The notes: generated from the sequence alone by a model not told the origin. 59,718 nt of DNA from Pseudomonadales bacterium (GCA_007122315.1 SKUB01000037.1:1-59718); one strand, 5' to 3'. Shown: positions 46,101-54,613, numbered from the stretch's first letter. Numbers and translations are program-made.

Positions 46101-46411
46101 TCACCCTCGGGGGGCGGTGGCTTCGTCCCCCCGGGCGGCGGTGGTGGCGGCGTCGAATCGCTGGGTTGATCCGGGCCGTTGCGGACCCGATTGAAAATAT
46201 TGGTGAGCAGGGTCTGGTAGGCCTCGATACCCTGGGTGCCACCCTTGACGATGGACTGCATCATGTTCCGCAGCAGGGTCCCGTCGAGGCTTTTCTCCAC
46301 CTGATCACGAAGACGCTCCACGATCATGTCGTTCACCGGGGCGACGTCCGGCAGCCCCAGCAGCCGGCGCATTTCCTCCGGCGTCATTTCGAATTCCACG
46401 TTGACCTTCAT
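46067..46411 (-). CDS. DUF6489 family protein
   Basis: 114 aa. MKVNVEFEMTPEEMRRLLGLPDV begins a helical N-terminal domain (to about residue 77: NIFNRV), and the C-terminus is a proline-rich, probably disordered tail. I recognise it as the small DUF6489 family seen beside PhaR/phasin genes. Function unknown. GGAGG six bases upstream fixes the start. It is divergent from phaR, with a 75-bp gap. Confidence 0.75.
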   Translation of the reverse strand: MKVNVEFEMTPEEMRRLLGLPDVAPVNDMIVERLRDQVEKSLDGTLLRNMMQSIVKGGTQGIEAYQTLLTNIFNRVRNGPDQPSDSTPPPPPPGGTKPPPPEGDQGANMGPGNR

Positions 46412-46486
46412 ACAGCCTCCGGTTGCGGGCGGGCGGCGAGTTGCGCAATGTAGCATGACAGCCGGGCCCACCATTCGACCCGCGTC

Positions 46487-47113
46487 ATGCCCCGTGGGCC
46501 AGCAGGGAGCGTTACTGCTTTGAGAGTGCTGAAGAAATACCCCAACCGCCGGCTCTACGACACCCAGAACAGCGTCTACGTGACCCTCGAGGATGTCCGG
46601 CAGATGGTGCTCGCGAACGAGAGCATTCAGGTCGTGGACTCCAAAAGCGGCGCTGATCTCACCCGCAGCGTCCTGCTGCAGATCATCGCGGAGCAGGAGG
46701 GTGAAGGGCACGAGCCGCTCTTGACCAACCGGGTGCTGCAGCAACTCATCCGGTTCTACGGTGACAGTATGCAGGGCGTGCTGTCCCGCTATATCGAGCA
46801 GAGCGTCATGGTCTTCCTGCAGCAGCAGGAGCTGTATCAGCGGCGCATGCGGGACGTCCTCAGCGCCTCGCCAGTGAAGCTGGTGCAGAAGCTCGCGGAC
46901 CAGAACCTGAATTTCTGGCGCAACCTTATTGCGCGCGAGCAGCATGAGCGGCCCGAAGAGGGTCCGCCGCAGACGCCTGAGGTGCGCCCGCCACCGCCGC
47001 CGCCCTTGCCGGCGTTTGATGCAGAGCAAAAGAACCGGTCTCCTGGAGACCCTGATGAACGCAATGAAGCATCACCCGACGAACGGAAGAACGACCCCGG
47101 TTCGGGGGCTTGA
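46487..47113 (+). CDS. phaR: Polyhydroxyalkanoate synthesis repressor PhaR
   Basis: 208 aa. RVLKKYPNRRLYDTQNSVYVTLEDVRQMV is the PHB/PHA accumulation regulator DNA-binding domain, followed by the VVDSKSGADLTRSVLLQIIAEQE and YIEQSVMVFLQQQELY regulatory domain and a proline-rich, charged tail. PhaR represses phasin genes and is released when it binds nascent PHA. The start may be TTG 46520, which has AGGGAG ten bases upstream, rather than ATG 46487. The phasin gene follows behind its own promoter. Confidence 0.9.
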   Translation: MPRGPAGSVTALRVLKKYPNRRLYDTQNSVYVTLEDVRQMVLANESIQVVDSKSGADLTRSVLLQIIAEQEGEGHEPLLTNRVLQQLIRFYGDSMQGVLSRYIEQSVMVFLQQQELYQRRMRDVLSASPVKLVQKLADQNLNFWRNLIAREQHERPEEGPPQTPEVRPPPPPPLPAFDAEQKNRSPGDPDERNEASPDERKNDPGSGA

Positions 47114-47149
47114 CAGCTACTGGCGACCTCATTATATTGCACTGCACAA
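47110..47149 (+). promoter_or_regulatory. Strong sigma-70 promoter with possible PhaR site for the phasin gene
   Basis: TTGACA (47110-47115), exactly 17 bases, then TATATT (47133-47138), a near-consensus promoter about 55 bp before the phasin ATG. TTGCACTGCACAA (47137-47149), overlapping the -10 element, is a dyad-like sequence rich in TGCA of the kind PhaR proteins bind, and a repressor there would block initiation. Confidence 0.7.
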
Positions 47150-47199
47150 ATTGCTGCGCCGCACAATGCGAAGGCAGCTCAAACAGAGAGGTGTTCGCC

Positions 47200-47643
47200 A
47201 TGTCGACTCAATCCCGTATCAAGAACGTGCTCAAGCCGGTCAATGACCTGGTCCTGATCAACGCCGAGACTACCGGCGCCATCCTGCTGCGGCAGAATGC
47301 ATTCTTCGGTGATCTCGTCGAGTCCAGCGTGCAGCAGATCAAGACCCTGACCCAGGCCGAGTCCCTGCGTGATGCAGTGGATGCCCAGCGCGCCTACATC
47401 AAGGAAGTGGGCTCGAAGGTGTCTTCAGTCACCCGTGACAACATCGAGACCCTGCGCGAAGGCGGCAAGAGCGCCGGCAGCGTGCTCAGCAGCGCTCTGC
47501 GTCGCGGCCGTGAGGAAGTGTCCGAGGCGGTGGATTCCGCTCAGACGCAGGTTAGCGAGACGGTTAACCGCGCCCGCGCCGAAGTTGCCGAGACCGTGGC
47601 ACCGGAACAGTCCGCTCCGCAGTTCCCGAACAACAACTTCTGA
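47200..47643 (+). CDS. Phasin family protein
   Basis: 147 aa. The amphipathic helical segments VLKPVNDLVLINAETTGAILLRQNAFFGDLVESSVQQIKTL and the following coiled coil match the phasin family (phasin_2), which coats PHA granules. The tail is Ala/Glu-rich and ends PQFPNNNF. The start is ATG 47200 with GAGAGG upstream; the frame open to 47110 lies in the promoter. Confidence 0.85.
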   Translation: MSTQSRIKNVLKPVNDLVLINAETTGAILLRQNAFFGDLVESSVQQIKTLTQAESLRDAVDAQRAYIKEVGSKVSSVTRDNIETLREGGKSAGSVLSSALRRGREEVSEAVDSAQTQVSETVNRARAEVAETVAPEQSAPQFPNNNF

Positions 47644-47662
47644 GCGGGATGGACAGGCGGCA

Positions 47663-48433
47663 GTGGCTGACGAGACCCTGGTCCCGCGTCCATCGCCGCT
47701 GCTCGGTCTGACCGAGCCCATGCGGGCAGCAGCGGACTTCGCGTCCCTGCTGCCCGGTCGCTTCTGGCTCCGCGCTGCGCCGCGGGGTGACGGTCACCGG
47801 GTCGTCGTGCTGCCGGGTTTCACCGCCAGCGATCGCTCCACCGCGGCCCTGCGCGGGTTCCTGCAGCGTCAGGGCTTCGATGCCCGGGGGTGGGAACTCG
47901 GCCGTAATCTGGGTTCGCCGGAACTGAGCGATGCGCTCGATCGCCTGCTTGCCCGTGCCGTGGACGAGACCGGAGCGGCTGTCAGCCTGGTGGGCTGGTC
48001 CTTAGGGGGCGTGCTGGCCCGCAATCTGGCGCGGCGGGAACCCGGCAAAGTCAGAAGTCTGATCACCCTGGGCAGTCCCATCGCCGGAAGCCCCACCCGA
48101 ACCCGCGCCTGGCGTCTGTACAAGCAGGTGCACCCCGAACAGCATGCCGGGCACTCGAGACGATTCGATGCAGGTGCGGGGCGCCCGCCGCCGGAAGGGG
48201 TTGCGAGCACGGCGATCTGGTCGCGCAGTGACGGCATCGTGCCGTGGCAGATCTCGCGCGAGCAGCCCGGCCAAAGACGTGAGAACCTAGAGGTCTTGTC
48301 CAGCCACCTTGGCCTGGGCGTCAACGCTGCCGTGCTGTATGCCGTGGCAGACCGACTGAGTCAGTCTCCGGAGGCTTGGCAAGCGTTTGAACCGCCCTGG
48401 TGGCTGCGGCCTGTCCTGCGGCCCGCGAGCTAG
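47663..48433 (+). CDS. Alpha/beta hydrolase, paralogue B of the PHA locus
   Basis: 256 aa. GDGHRVVVLPGFTASDRSTAALRGFLQRQGFDARGWELGRNLG parallels the gene at 45276; the nucleophile Ser113 is in GWSLGGVLARNLA, with SRSDGIVPW and SHLGLGVNA giving the acid and His regions. Start is probably GTG 47663. The pair flanks DUF6489-phaR-phasin, implying duplication and a role in granule or acyl-ester turnover. Confidence 0.77.
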   Translation: MADETLVPRPSPLLGLTEPMRAAADFASLLPGRFWLRAAPRGDGHRVVVLPGFTASDRSTAALRGFLQRQGFDARGWELGRNLGSPELSDALDRLLARAVDETGAAVSLVGWSLGGVLARNLARREPGKVRSLITLGSPIAGSPTRTRAWRLYKQVHPEQHAGHSRRFDAGAGRPPPEGVASTAIWSRSDGIVPWQISREQPGQRRENLEVLSSHLGLGVNAAVLYAVADRLSQSPEAWQAFEPPWWLRPVLRPAS

Positions 48434-48466
48434 GCGGATCGCACGCAACATTGAGGGGAGAGGATC

Positions 48467-49936
48467 ATGGAACAACTCACCGGAATGGATGCTTCATTCC
48501 TCTATTTCGAGACGCCGAATCAGCCGATGCACATCGGCGGGCTGTGCGTCTACGACCCATCCACGGCCCCGGGCGGCTTCGTCCGCTTCAAGGACATTCT
48601 CAGGACCATCCAGAGCCGGCTGCATCTCGCACGCACGTTCCGGCAGCGCGTGGTGCGGGTCCCGCTGGATCTCGACCACCCCTACTGGGTGAACGACGCC
48701 GACTTCGACCTCGAATTCCATGTCCGCCACATCGCCCTGCCCAAACCGGGTGACTGGCGTCAGCTCTGCATTCAGACCGCCCGTCTGCACGCCCGGCCGC
48801 TGGATACCACCAAGCCGCTTTGGGAACTGTATGTGATCGAGGGCCTCGACAACGTCGCCGGCCTGCCCCCGGGCAGTTTCGCGGTGGTGACCAAGATTCA
48901 CCACGCAGCCATCGATGGTGTCTCCGGGGCCGAGATCACCGGTGTCATCCATGACCTCGAGCCCGAGGCCTCGGTGCCGCCGCCGCAACAGCCCTGGGCG
49001 GCGGACCGTGATCCGCTGGCGGCGGAGCTGATGCTGCGCGCCTGGGGCAACAACCTGCGCAAGCCGTTCCACTTCGCTCGTGTCATGGCGAACACGATGC
49101 CCGCCATTGGCCGGGTCACTGCCGGGCTGCGCAACCAAAGCCTGAAGATGCCGGGACCCGTCCCCCGGACCCGCTTCAACGGCACCATCTCGCCCCACCG
49201 GGTGGTCGATGGCCGTTCCTTTCCGCTGGCGAAAATCCGTGCGATCAAGGCCGCGGTTCCTGGTGCGACGGTCAATGATGCGGTGCTGGCCATCGTCGGT
49301 GGTGCGATGCGCCGCTACCTGATGAGCAAGAACGAGCTGCCTGTGGACTCGCTGGTCGCCATGGCGCCGATCTCGGTGCGCGCCAAGGATCAGTCCGGCG
49401 CCATGGGCAATCAGGTGGCAGCGATGGCGGTGCAACTGCGTTCTGACATCGGGGAACCCATGGCCCGCCTGCAGGCGGTACATGAGGGTACGGTGCAGTC
49501 CAAGGCCTTGACCGAGGCCGTCGGCGCGCGCCTGATGACCGACTATGGCCAGTTCATTCCATCGTCCCTGGCGGGACTCGCGGCGCGGCTTTACACCCAG
49601 GCGGGACTCGCGAATCGCGTCCGGCCGGTGTTCAACTGCGTGGTCACCAACATTCCCGGCCCCCAGCAGTCGCTGTACATGGGCGGTGCACGGCTGATCA
49701 CCCAGTACGGACTCGGCCCCGTCGTCGACGGCATGGCGCTGATCCATCCGGTGTTCAGTTACTGCGGCGAGATCACGATCTCGTTCACGTCCTGCCGCGA
49801 GATCATGCCGGACCCTGAGTTCTACGCCGAGTGCATCGAGGCGTCCTATCAGGAGACCTGTGCGGCGGCTGGCGTGCTGGATGAGATACAACCGGCAACG
49901 CCGCCGGCGACGACAGAGCCTGCCGGCACCTACTGA
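48467..49936 (+). CDS. Wax ester synthase/diacylglycerol acyltransferase (WS/DGAT)
   Basis: 489 aa. The catalytic HHxxxDG is at residues 145-151 (HHAAIDG), with the N-terminal PMHIGGLCVYD and RFVxxPLDLDHPYW-like acyl-binding region and the C-terminal NCVVTNIPGPQQSLY block. It joins acyl-CoA to alcohols or diacylglycerol, making storage wax ester or triacylglycerol at the membrane. GAGGGGAGAGG upstream supports the start. Together with the phasin locus, it suggests two storage lipids. Confidence 0.94.
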   Translation: MEQLTGMDASFLYFETPNQPMHIGGLCVYDPSTAPGGFVRFKDILRTIQSRLHLARTFRQRVVRVPLDLDHPYWVNDADFDLEFHVRHIALPKPGDWRQLCIQTARLHARPLDTTKPLWELYVIEGLDNVAGLPPGSFAVVTKIHHAAIDGVSGAEITGVIHDLEPEASVPPPQQPWAADRDPLAAELMLRAWGNNLRKPFHFARVMANTMPAIGRVTAGLRNQSLKMPGPVPRTRFNGTISPHRVVDGRSFPLAKIRAIKAAVPGATVNDAVLAIVGGAMRRYLMSKNELPVDSLVAMAPISVRAKDQSGAMGNQVAAMAVQLRSDIGEPMARLQAVHEGTVQSKALTEAVGARLMTDYGQFIPSSLAGLAARLYTQAGLANRVRPVFNCVVTNIPGPQQSLYMGGARLITQYGLGPVVDGMALIHPVFSYCGEITISFTSCREIMPDPEFYAECIEASYQETCAAAGVLDEIQPATPPATTEPAGTY

Positions 49937-49994
49937 CAGCGTCGGGCGGCATGAGCGTGCGGCAAGTTGGCGATGGGGTGAGGAGGCGGCGCCT

Positions 49995-50675
49995 GTGAGC
50001 GGACGGCTGGAAGGCAAGCGCATTCTGATTACTGAGGCCGGCCGCTTCATGGGTCCGGTCATCAGTGAGCGCTTCCGCGCCGAGGGCGCAGAGGTCATCG
50101 ACGACACCACCGCGCCGCGCGGTATCGATGGCGGCCGCGCCATTGCGGAACGTCATGGCGCGGTGGATGTACTGATGGCGAATCTCGCGCTGCCGCCGCA
50201 TCCGGCACTGGTGGACGAAACCACCGAGTCGGACTGGCACGCGCTGTTCGATGCCCTGGTGCATCCCCTCATGGGGCTCGTTGGGACGACCGCGCGCTAC
50301 ATGAAAGCGGCCGGCGGCGGCCGCATCATCGGGCTCACCAGCGCGGCCCCGCTGCGCGGCATTCCCAGGAACAGCGCCTACTGCGCCGCTCGCGGCGCCC
50401 AGAATGCCTACCTGCGTGCGGCCGGAGTAGAACTCGCCCGCAACGACATTCTCGTCTGTGCCATCGCCCAGAACTACGTTGCCAACGACACCTACTATCC
50501 GCCCGGCCTCACGGAGGACGAGCGTTTCCTCGAGCGCATGCGCGCAGTCGTCCCGGCCGGACGCATCGGCGATCCGCAGGAAACCGCTTCATTGGCCCTG
50601 TTTCTGGCCAGCGAAGCGGGTTTCATGCCCGGTCAGATCATTCCCCTCTCTGGCGGCTGGACCACCACTCTATAG
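49995..50675 (+). CDS. Halohydrin dehalogenase (SDR-related, Ser-Tyr-Arg triad)
   Basis: 226 aa. It looks like an SDR but has neither the TGxxxGxG dinucleotide motif nor YxxxK. It matches both signatures defined for halohydrin dehalogenases: T-x4-F-x-G at Thr13/Phe18/Gly20 (TEAGRFMG) and S-x12-Y-x3-R at Ser116/Tyr129/Arg133. The region IAQNYVANDTYYP parallels the IGPNYLHSEDSPYF region of HheC. Such enzymes release halide from vicinal haloalcohols, forming epoxides without a nicotinamide cofactor. Start GTG 49995 has GGAGG upstream; the longer frame overlaps the acyltransferase. Automatic tools would call it an SDR oxidoreductase. Confidence 0.82.
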   Translation: MSGRLEGKRILITEAGRFMGPVISERFRAEGAEVIDDTTAPRGIDGGRAIAERHGAVDVLMANLALPPHPALVDETTESDWHALFDALVHPLMGLVGTTARYMKAAGGGRIIGLTSAAPLRGIPRNSAYCAARGAQNAYLRAAGVELARNDILVCAIAQNYVANDTYYPPGLTEDERFLERMRAVVPAGRIGDPQETASLALFLASEAGFMPGQIIPLSGGWTTTL

Positions 50676-50680
50676 CCTCG

Positions 50681-51073
50681 TCAGCTGGCGTCCCTGGAGC
50701 CGCGTCGTTCCCAGTTCGCATGGAAGCTGTTGAGCCGCTCCGAATCGATGGCTGCGAGGAGCTTGCGCGTGGTTTCAACGCGACATTCCTGCTGCAGCTG
50801 CAGACGCCTCAGATCGCGCACGCCACGCATGCGGCAGACGCGGGTCGCTTCCCGCAGCACCCTTGCGTGCACGTCCTCCAATCCGCTGGCGCTGGCCAGC
50901 TCACCGCGGGCAAAACGCACACTGGCCTGGGGTGCTTCGGGCTTGGCTGCGGCCGCTTGTGCCGGAACGGCGAACGTCCCGATCAGCAGCGCGGAGAACA
51001 CCACAGCCGTCCCCGCTGCAGCGACGCGTTGCCGGACGCTCGTCACGTGCTGATTGTTGGTCATCGTGTTCAT
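50681..51073 (-). CDS. UrcA family secreted protein
   Basis: 130 aa. A signal peptide (AGTAVVFSALLIGTFAVPAQA) is followed by VRFARGELASASGLEDVHARVLREATRVCRMRGVRDLRRLQLQQECRVETTRKLLAAID, the UrcA pattern with two Cys that likely pair. Function unknown; the family is widespread in Proteobacteria. GGAGG five bases before ATG 51073. Convergent with the halohydrin dehalogenase gene, 5 bp apart. Confidence 0.85.
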   Translation of the reverse strand: MNTMTNNQHVTSVRQRVAAAGTAVVFSALLIGTFAVPAQAAAAKPEAPQASVRFARGELASASGLEDVHARVLREATRVCRMRGVRDLRRLQLQQECRVETTRKLLAAIDSERLNSFHANWERRGSRDAS

Positions 51074-51256
51074 CTCCACCTCCACATGATTACCTGACCA
51101 TCTTTCCCGATGGCTCACGTATTGAGACGTGCGAAGTGGGATGAAGGTTTGCGCGGTTTCGGTGCAACTGTCGTTGGAACCGCTCGGCTCGTCGCAGAAT
51201 CACGGTGACGCACATCAGGCGGCTGCCGATTCCATGGCGGCGGGGATGCGTCGGTG

Positions 51257-51289
51257 TCCTACACGCTTGCGAGCCGATCAGGAAGGTAG
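51257..51289 (-). repeat. Member A of a three-copy interspersed repeat
   Basis: On the minus strand it carries CTACCTTCCTGATCGGCTCGC then TGTAGGA at fixed spacing; the first 21 bases are identical to 54842-54862. TGATCGGCT-N8-TGTAGGA is shared with 54851-54874 and 55176-55199. It lies in a 370-bp gap (51074-51443) without a credible gene. Confidence 0.5.
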
Positions 51290-51443
51290 CTTTCGATCAG
51301 CCAAGGGGAGGCCTTCACGAAAGTCACGGTCGACCGCGGGCTGATGAGGTCGAGTACTGCTCCGGGGTGGGGCGCCTTCCTGGCGGGGCGCGAAGATCGA
51401 GCACTTCAGCGACTGACCTGCCTGCGGCTATGCAGCCTGCGGG

Positions 51444-53015
51444 TCAGACGATCCGGTTCGCGTGGTCCGTCCAGTAGCGATCCCGCAGCAGTCGCTTGTA
51501 GAGCTTGCCCGTCGGCAGACGCGGCAGTTCCGCCTCGTAGTCGATGGAACGCGGGCACTTCTGACGAGCGAGGTGGTCCGCACAGAACGCGAGCAGCTCC
51601 GCGGTGGTGGCGTCATCGGGATCGTTGCCGGGCATGAGCTGGATCACCGCCTTCACCTCCTCGCCCAGATCCGGGTTCGGCACGCCGAACACGGCTGCGT
51701 CCGCGACCTTCGGGTGGGTGATGAGCAGGTTCTCGCACTCCTGCGGATAGATGTTCACGCCGCCGGAGATGATCATGAAGGTCGCCCGGTCCGTGAGGTA
51801 CAGGAAACCGTCTTCGTCCACGTAGCCGACGTCACCGACCGTGCTCATCTCGCCGTCCGGCGAGCGCGCGTCGCGGGTCTTTTCCGGATCATCGAAGTAC
51901 TCGAAGGGCGTCGCGGTCCGGAACCAGATCGTGCCCGGTGTGCCGGTCGGGCAGGGCTGCATGTCGTCGTCGAGGATGTGCAGGTCGCCGAGCATGACGC
52001 GGCCGACGGTGCCGCGGTGCGCGAGCCATTCGGTCGAGTCGCAGGCGGTGAAGCCGAGACCCTCTGTCGCGCCGTAGTATTCGTGGATGATGGGCCCCCA
52101 CCACTCGATCATCTGCTCCTTCACCTGCGCCGGGCAGGGCGCGGCCGCGTGGATTGCGATCTCCAGGGACGACAGATCGTAACGCTGCCGCACCGCCTCC
52201 GGCAGCTTCAGCATGCGCGAGAACATGGTCGGCACCAGCTGGCTGTGCGTGATGCGGTGGCGCTCGACGAGCGCGAGGAATTGCTCCGGATCGAAGCGCT
52301 CCATGATCACGGCGGTGCCGCCGTTGCGCAGCGTCAGGCCGACCGCGGCCTGCGGAGCCGAGTGATAGAGCGGCGCGGGTGACAGATAGACCATGCCTTC
52401 GCGGTAATGCCAGAGCCCGTTCAGGAAGCCGAACAGGGGCGTCGGCTGATCGGGCGGGACGTCGGGCAGCGGCCGCAGGATCCCCTTCGGTCGGCCGGTG
52501 GTACCGGACGAATAGAGCATCGCCACGCCGGCGCATTCGTCCGCAATCGGCGTGTCCGGATGCGCGGCAGTGGCAATATCGAGATTCTTCAGCGTGACGG
52601 GCACGCCGCCCACCTCGACGGTCGCTTCAGGCCCGTCGACGATGAGGCAGAGTTCGAGATCCGGGCAGAGGGCCGCCGCCGCAACCGCGACCTCGCGCTT
52701 CGCTGCGGAAGTGATCAGCACCCGGGAGCGCGAGTTGTCGATGATGTACGCCACTTCTTCGGGCGTCAGGTACGAGTTGATGCAGGTGTAGTAGAGCCCG
52801 CTGCGCTCGCCGGCGGAACACGCCTCGATGAAGCGGCTGTTGTTCTCCATGAAGATGGAGAAGTGGTCTGCTGGACCGAGGCCCGTTGCACGCAGCAGAT
52901 GCGCGAGGCGGTTGGCGCGGGCATCGAGTTCGCCGTAGCTGATGGTCTCGCCGCTGCCGGCCATGATAATGCAGGGACGTTCGGGGTTGGCGCGCGCGTT
53001 GGCGTTCGGATACAT
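51444..53015 (-). CDS. AMP-dependent acyl-CoA synthetase/ligase
   Basis: 523 aa. The phosphate-binding MLYSSGTTGRPKG, EYYGATEGLGFT (motif A4/A5), GDVGYVDEDGFLYLTDR and the C-terminal YKRLLRDRYW end are all standard for the ANL superfamily (fatty-acid or aromatic-acid CoA ligases). It activates a carboxylate with ATP and CoA. Start taken at ATG 53015; no clear ribosome-binding site precedes it, so a different start is possible. A 41-bp repeat copy sits 25-65 bp upstream. Confidence 0.88.
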   Translation of the reverse strand: MYPNANARANPERPCIIMAGSGETISYGELDARANRLAHLLRATGLGPADHFSIFMENNSRFIEACSAGERSGLYYTCINSYLTPEEVAYIIDNSRSRVLITSAAKREVAVAAAALCPDLELCLIVDGPEATVEVGGVPVTLKNLDIATAAHPDTPIADECAGVAMLYSSGTTGRPKGILRPLPDVPPDQPTPLFGFLNGLWHYREGMVYLSPAPLYHSAPQAAVGLTLRNGGTAVIMERFDPEQFLALVERHRITHSQLVPTMFSRMLKLPEAVRQRYDLSSLEIAIHAAAPCPAQVKEQMIEWWGPIIHEYYGATEGLGFTACDSTEWLAHRGTVGRVMLGDLHILDDDMQPCPTGTPGTIWFRTATPFEYFDDPEKTRDARSPDGEMSTVGDVGYVDEDGFLYLTDRATFMIISGGVNIYPQECENLLITHPKVADAAVFGVPNPDLGEEVKAVIQLMPGNDPDDATTAELLAFCADHLARQKCPRSIDYEAELPRLPTGKLYKRLLRDRYWTDHANRIV

Positions 53016-53039
53016 GAGATCGGCCCGTCGAGAAGCAGC

Positions 53040-53080
53040 AGCGGATGGGAAAAATAACAGGTCCTTTCCCTGCCTGCCTC
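53040..53080 (-). repeat. 41-bp repeat, copy 1
   Basis: On the minus strand it reads GAGGCAGG... to ...CCATCCGCT with the core GTTATTTTTCC and matches 54970-55009 at roughly 34 of 41 aligned positions including one gap. It lies just upstream of the CoA ligase start. Confidence 0.5.
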
Positions 53081-53104
53081 GTTTTCGGCTGAGGTCGGAA
53101 GGGC

Positions 53105-53722
53105 CTACAGGCCGAACCACGCGAATATGTAGGTTTCCAGCAACTCTTCGCGGTGCCGCTCGACGAGCTCCACGGTCTCGGGGGGCACCTGCTGTGAGCC
53201 ACGCGGCTGTTGTTGCGCCTGCGGCGCGGACACCACGGCGATGTTGCGTCCGAGGGCGAGATAAGTCTGGTTGCGAATCCAGTAATACTCCTCCAGCGAT
53301 AGCTGCTCGGCATTCAGCGCGTCGACCTGCGCCCGCTTGGCTTCCATGTAGAGCTCGCCGAGATCACGGTATGCGGTCATCATTTCGCGCAGACTCGGAT
53401 CCGCTCCGGGCTCGCGCTCGCGCTCGATTTGCTGATAGCGTTCCTCGAGCGTCTCCAGTCGTCCGGCCATGGCGGCGCGCATGCGGTCATGAACGGCGAG
53501 CATGCGCTGCAGCGCCTCGGGGTCCAGCGACTGGTTCGGTGCCGGCCGGTATGGATCGCGGTTCTCGATCGCCGCGTCGAGCTGCTCGTACTCCTCCACG
53601 TAGCGCACCGCGGTGCCGGCCATTTCCGTGTAGGGCTTGACGAACATGAAGTAGCCTACGGCGCCCCCGCCGACCACCAGAACTGTCAGTACGATGAGGC
53701 AGCCGCCCAGCACTTTTCCCAT
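53105..53722 (-). CDS. Membrane-anchored coiled-coil protein of unknown function
   Basis: 205 aa. One N-terminal membrane helix (VLGGCLIVLTVLVVGGGAVGYFMFV) is followed by a mostly helical, charged domain (RLETLEERYQQIEREREPG, MMTAYRDLGELYMEAKRAQVDALNAEQ) and a short segment rich in Gln and Pro before the C-terminus. Topology suggests a periplasmic coiled coil anchored in the inner membrane. No family recognised. Confidence 0.55.
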   Translation of the reverse strand: MGKVLGGCLIVLTVLVVGGGAVGYFMFVKPYTEMAGTAVRYVEEYEQLDAAIENRDPYRPAPNQSLDPEALQRMLAVHDRMRAAMAGRLETLEERYQQIEREREPGADPSLREMMTAYRDLGELYMEAKRAQVDALNAEQLSLEEYYWIRNQTYLALGRNIAVVSAPQAQQQPRGSQQVPPETVELVERHREELLETYIFAWFGL

Positions 53723-54070
53723 GTCGTTCCCCCGTGCATTGCAAGTATTGGTCGAGTTCCAGACTCATGGTCGGACCTTGCCATGTCAAACGATCCGAGT
53801 CGCCTGCTCGAGTCGCAGAACGACACGTCGTGGCGGTGCCGAAATTCGAGGTGTCGGCTTGAACGAGCTCAGCGGATCGGCGTGATCGATCGGCCGCCGA
53901 TTGTCGGCGGGGTTCATGGTGGCCGTCACCATCTCCTGAAAGGAACCAGGTCGGCGGCGCTGGAGTTCTGCCAGGAGCGTGTGGCCACACGACGCTGCTG
54001 CAGCAAGACCTGAAACTCTCATGAGACGCTGGCCGGTGGCATTGGCTCGATGCTGACCTACGCCGCGGCC
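53723..54070. other. Intergenic region, no supported gene
   Basis: About 350 bp between the coiled-coil gene and the broken hydratase. The frames here lack ribosome-binding sites and known motifs. It belongs to the eroded accessory stretch that continues to about 56,250. Confidence 0.35.
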
Positions 54071-54613
54071 TCAGATCTCGTCGAAGCGTCCACCCCGACC
54101 CTTGCCGGACGCGAACCGACTGGCGCCTTCGCGCGTCTCACCGGAGCGGATCACCTCGAGGCCGAGCCGAGTCTCGTTGAGCAGCGCCTCGTCCTCGCCC
54201 ATGCCCCACTGCTCGCAAGCTGAGCGCCGGTCGCTGCGCAGGCACAGCTAGCGCCGGCAATACACGCCAAACACCGCATCCTCGGCGGCCACGCGCAGAT
54301 CGCACCACAACGCCAGCTCCAGACCACCGGCCACGGCGTGGCCCTCGATCGCGGCGATGACCGGCTTCGATAGCTGCAGGCGCGTGGGCCCCATAGGCCC
54401 GTCTCCGGACGCTCGGACAGCATTGCCGCGGCCTTCCGAGACCGCCTTCAGGTCTGCCCCAGCGCAGAAGGTGCCCTCGGCGCCGGCATCAAAGACCCTG
54501 AAGGCCTCCGCCAGCTTCGCTGCCGTGGGCCCGTCCACGGCATTACGCAGCGCTGGCCGGTTGATCGTGATGAGCGTGATCGCGTCGCGCCGTTCGGTGA
54601 GCACCTGCGACAT
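54071..54613 (-). pseudogene. Enoyl-CoA hydratase with internal deletion and nonsense codon
   Basis: From ATG 54613 it reads SQVLTERRDAITLITINRPALRNAVDG, GTFCAGADLKAV and KPVIAAIEGHAVAGGLELALWCDLRVAAEDAVFGVYCRR, a good crotonase N-terminal half, then a TAG at 54248. In the same frame it continues LCLRSDRRSACEQWG ... NETRLGLEVIRSGETREGASRF to 54071, the usual crotonase end. About 60 residues between the catalytic helix and this end are missing, so an internal deletion left a stop at the junction. A 5' fragment of the same gene is duplicated at 56251-56385. Confidence 0.8.

Noticed and set aside
48494-50143. A 549-residue minus-strand open frame
   Set aside because: It is antisense to the WS/DGAT gene, which has clear catalytic motifs and a good ribosome-binding site.
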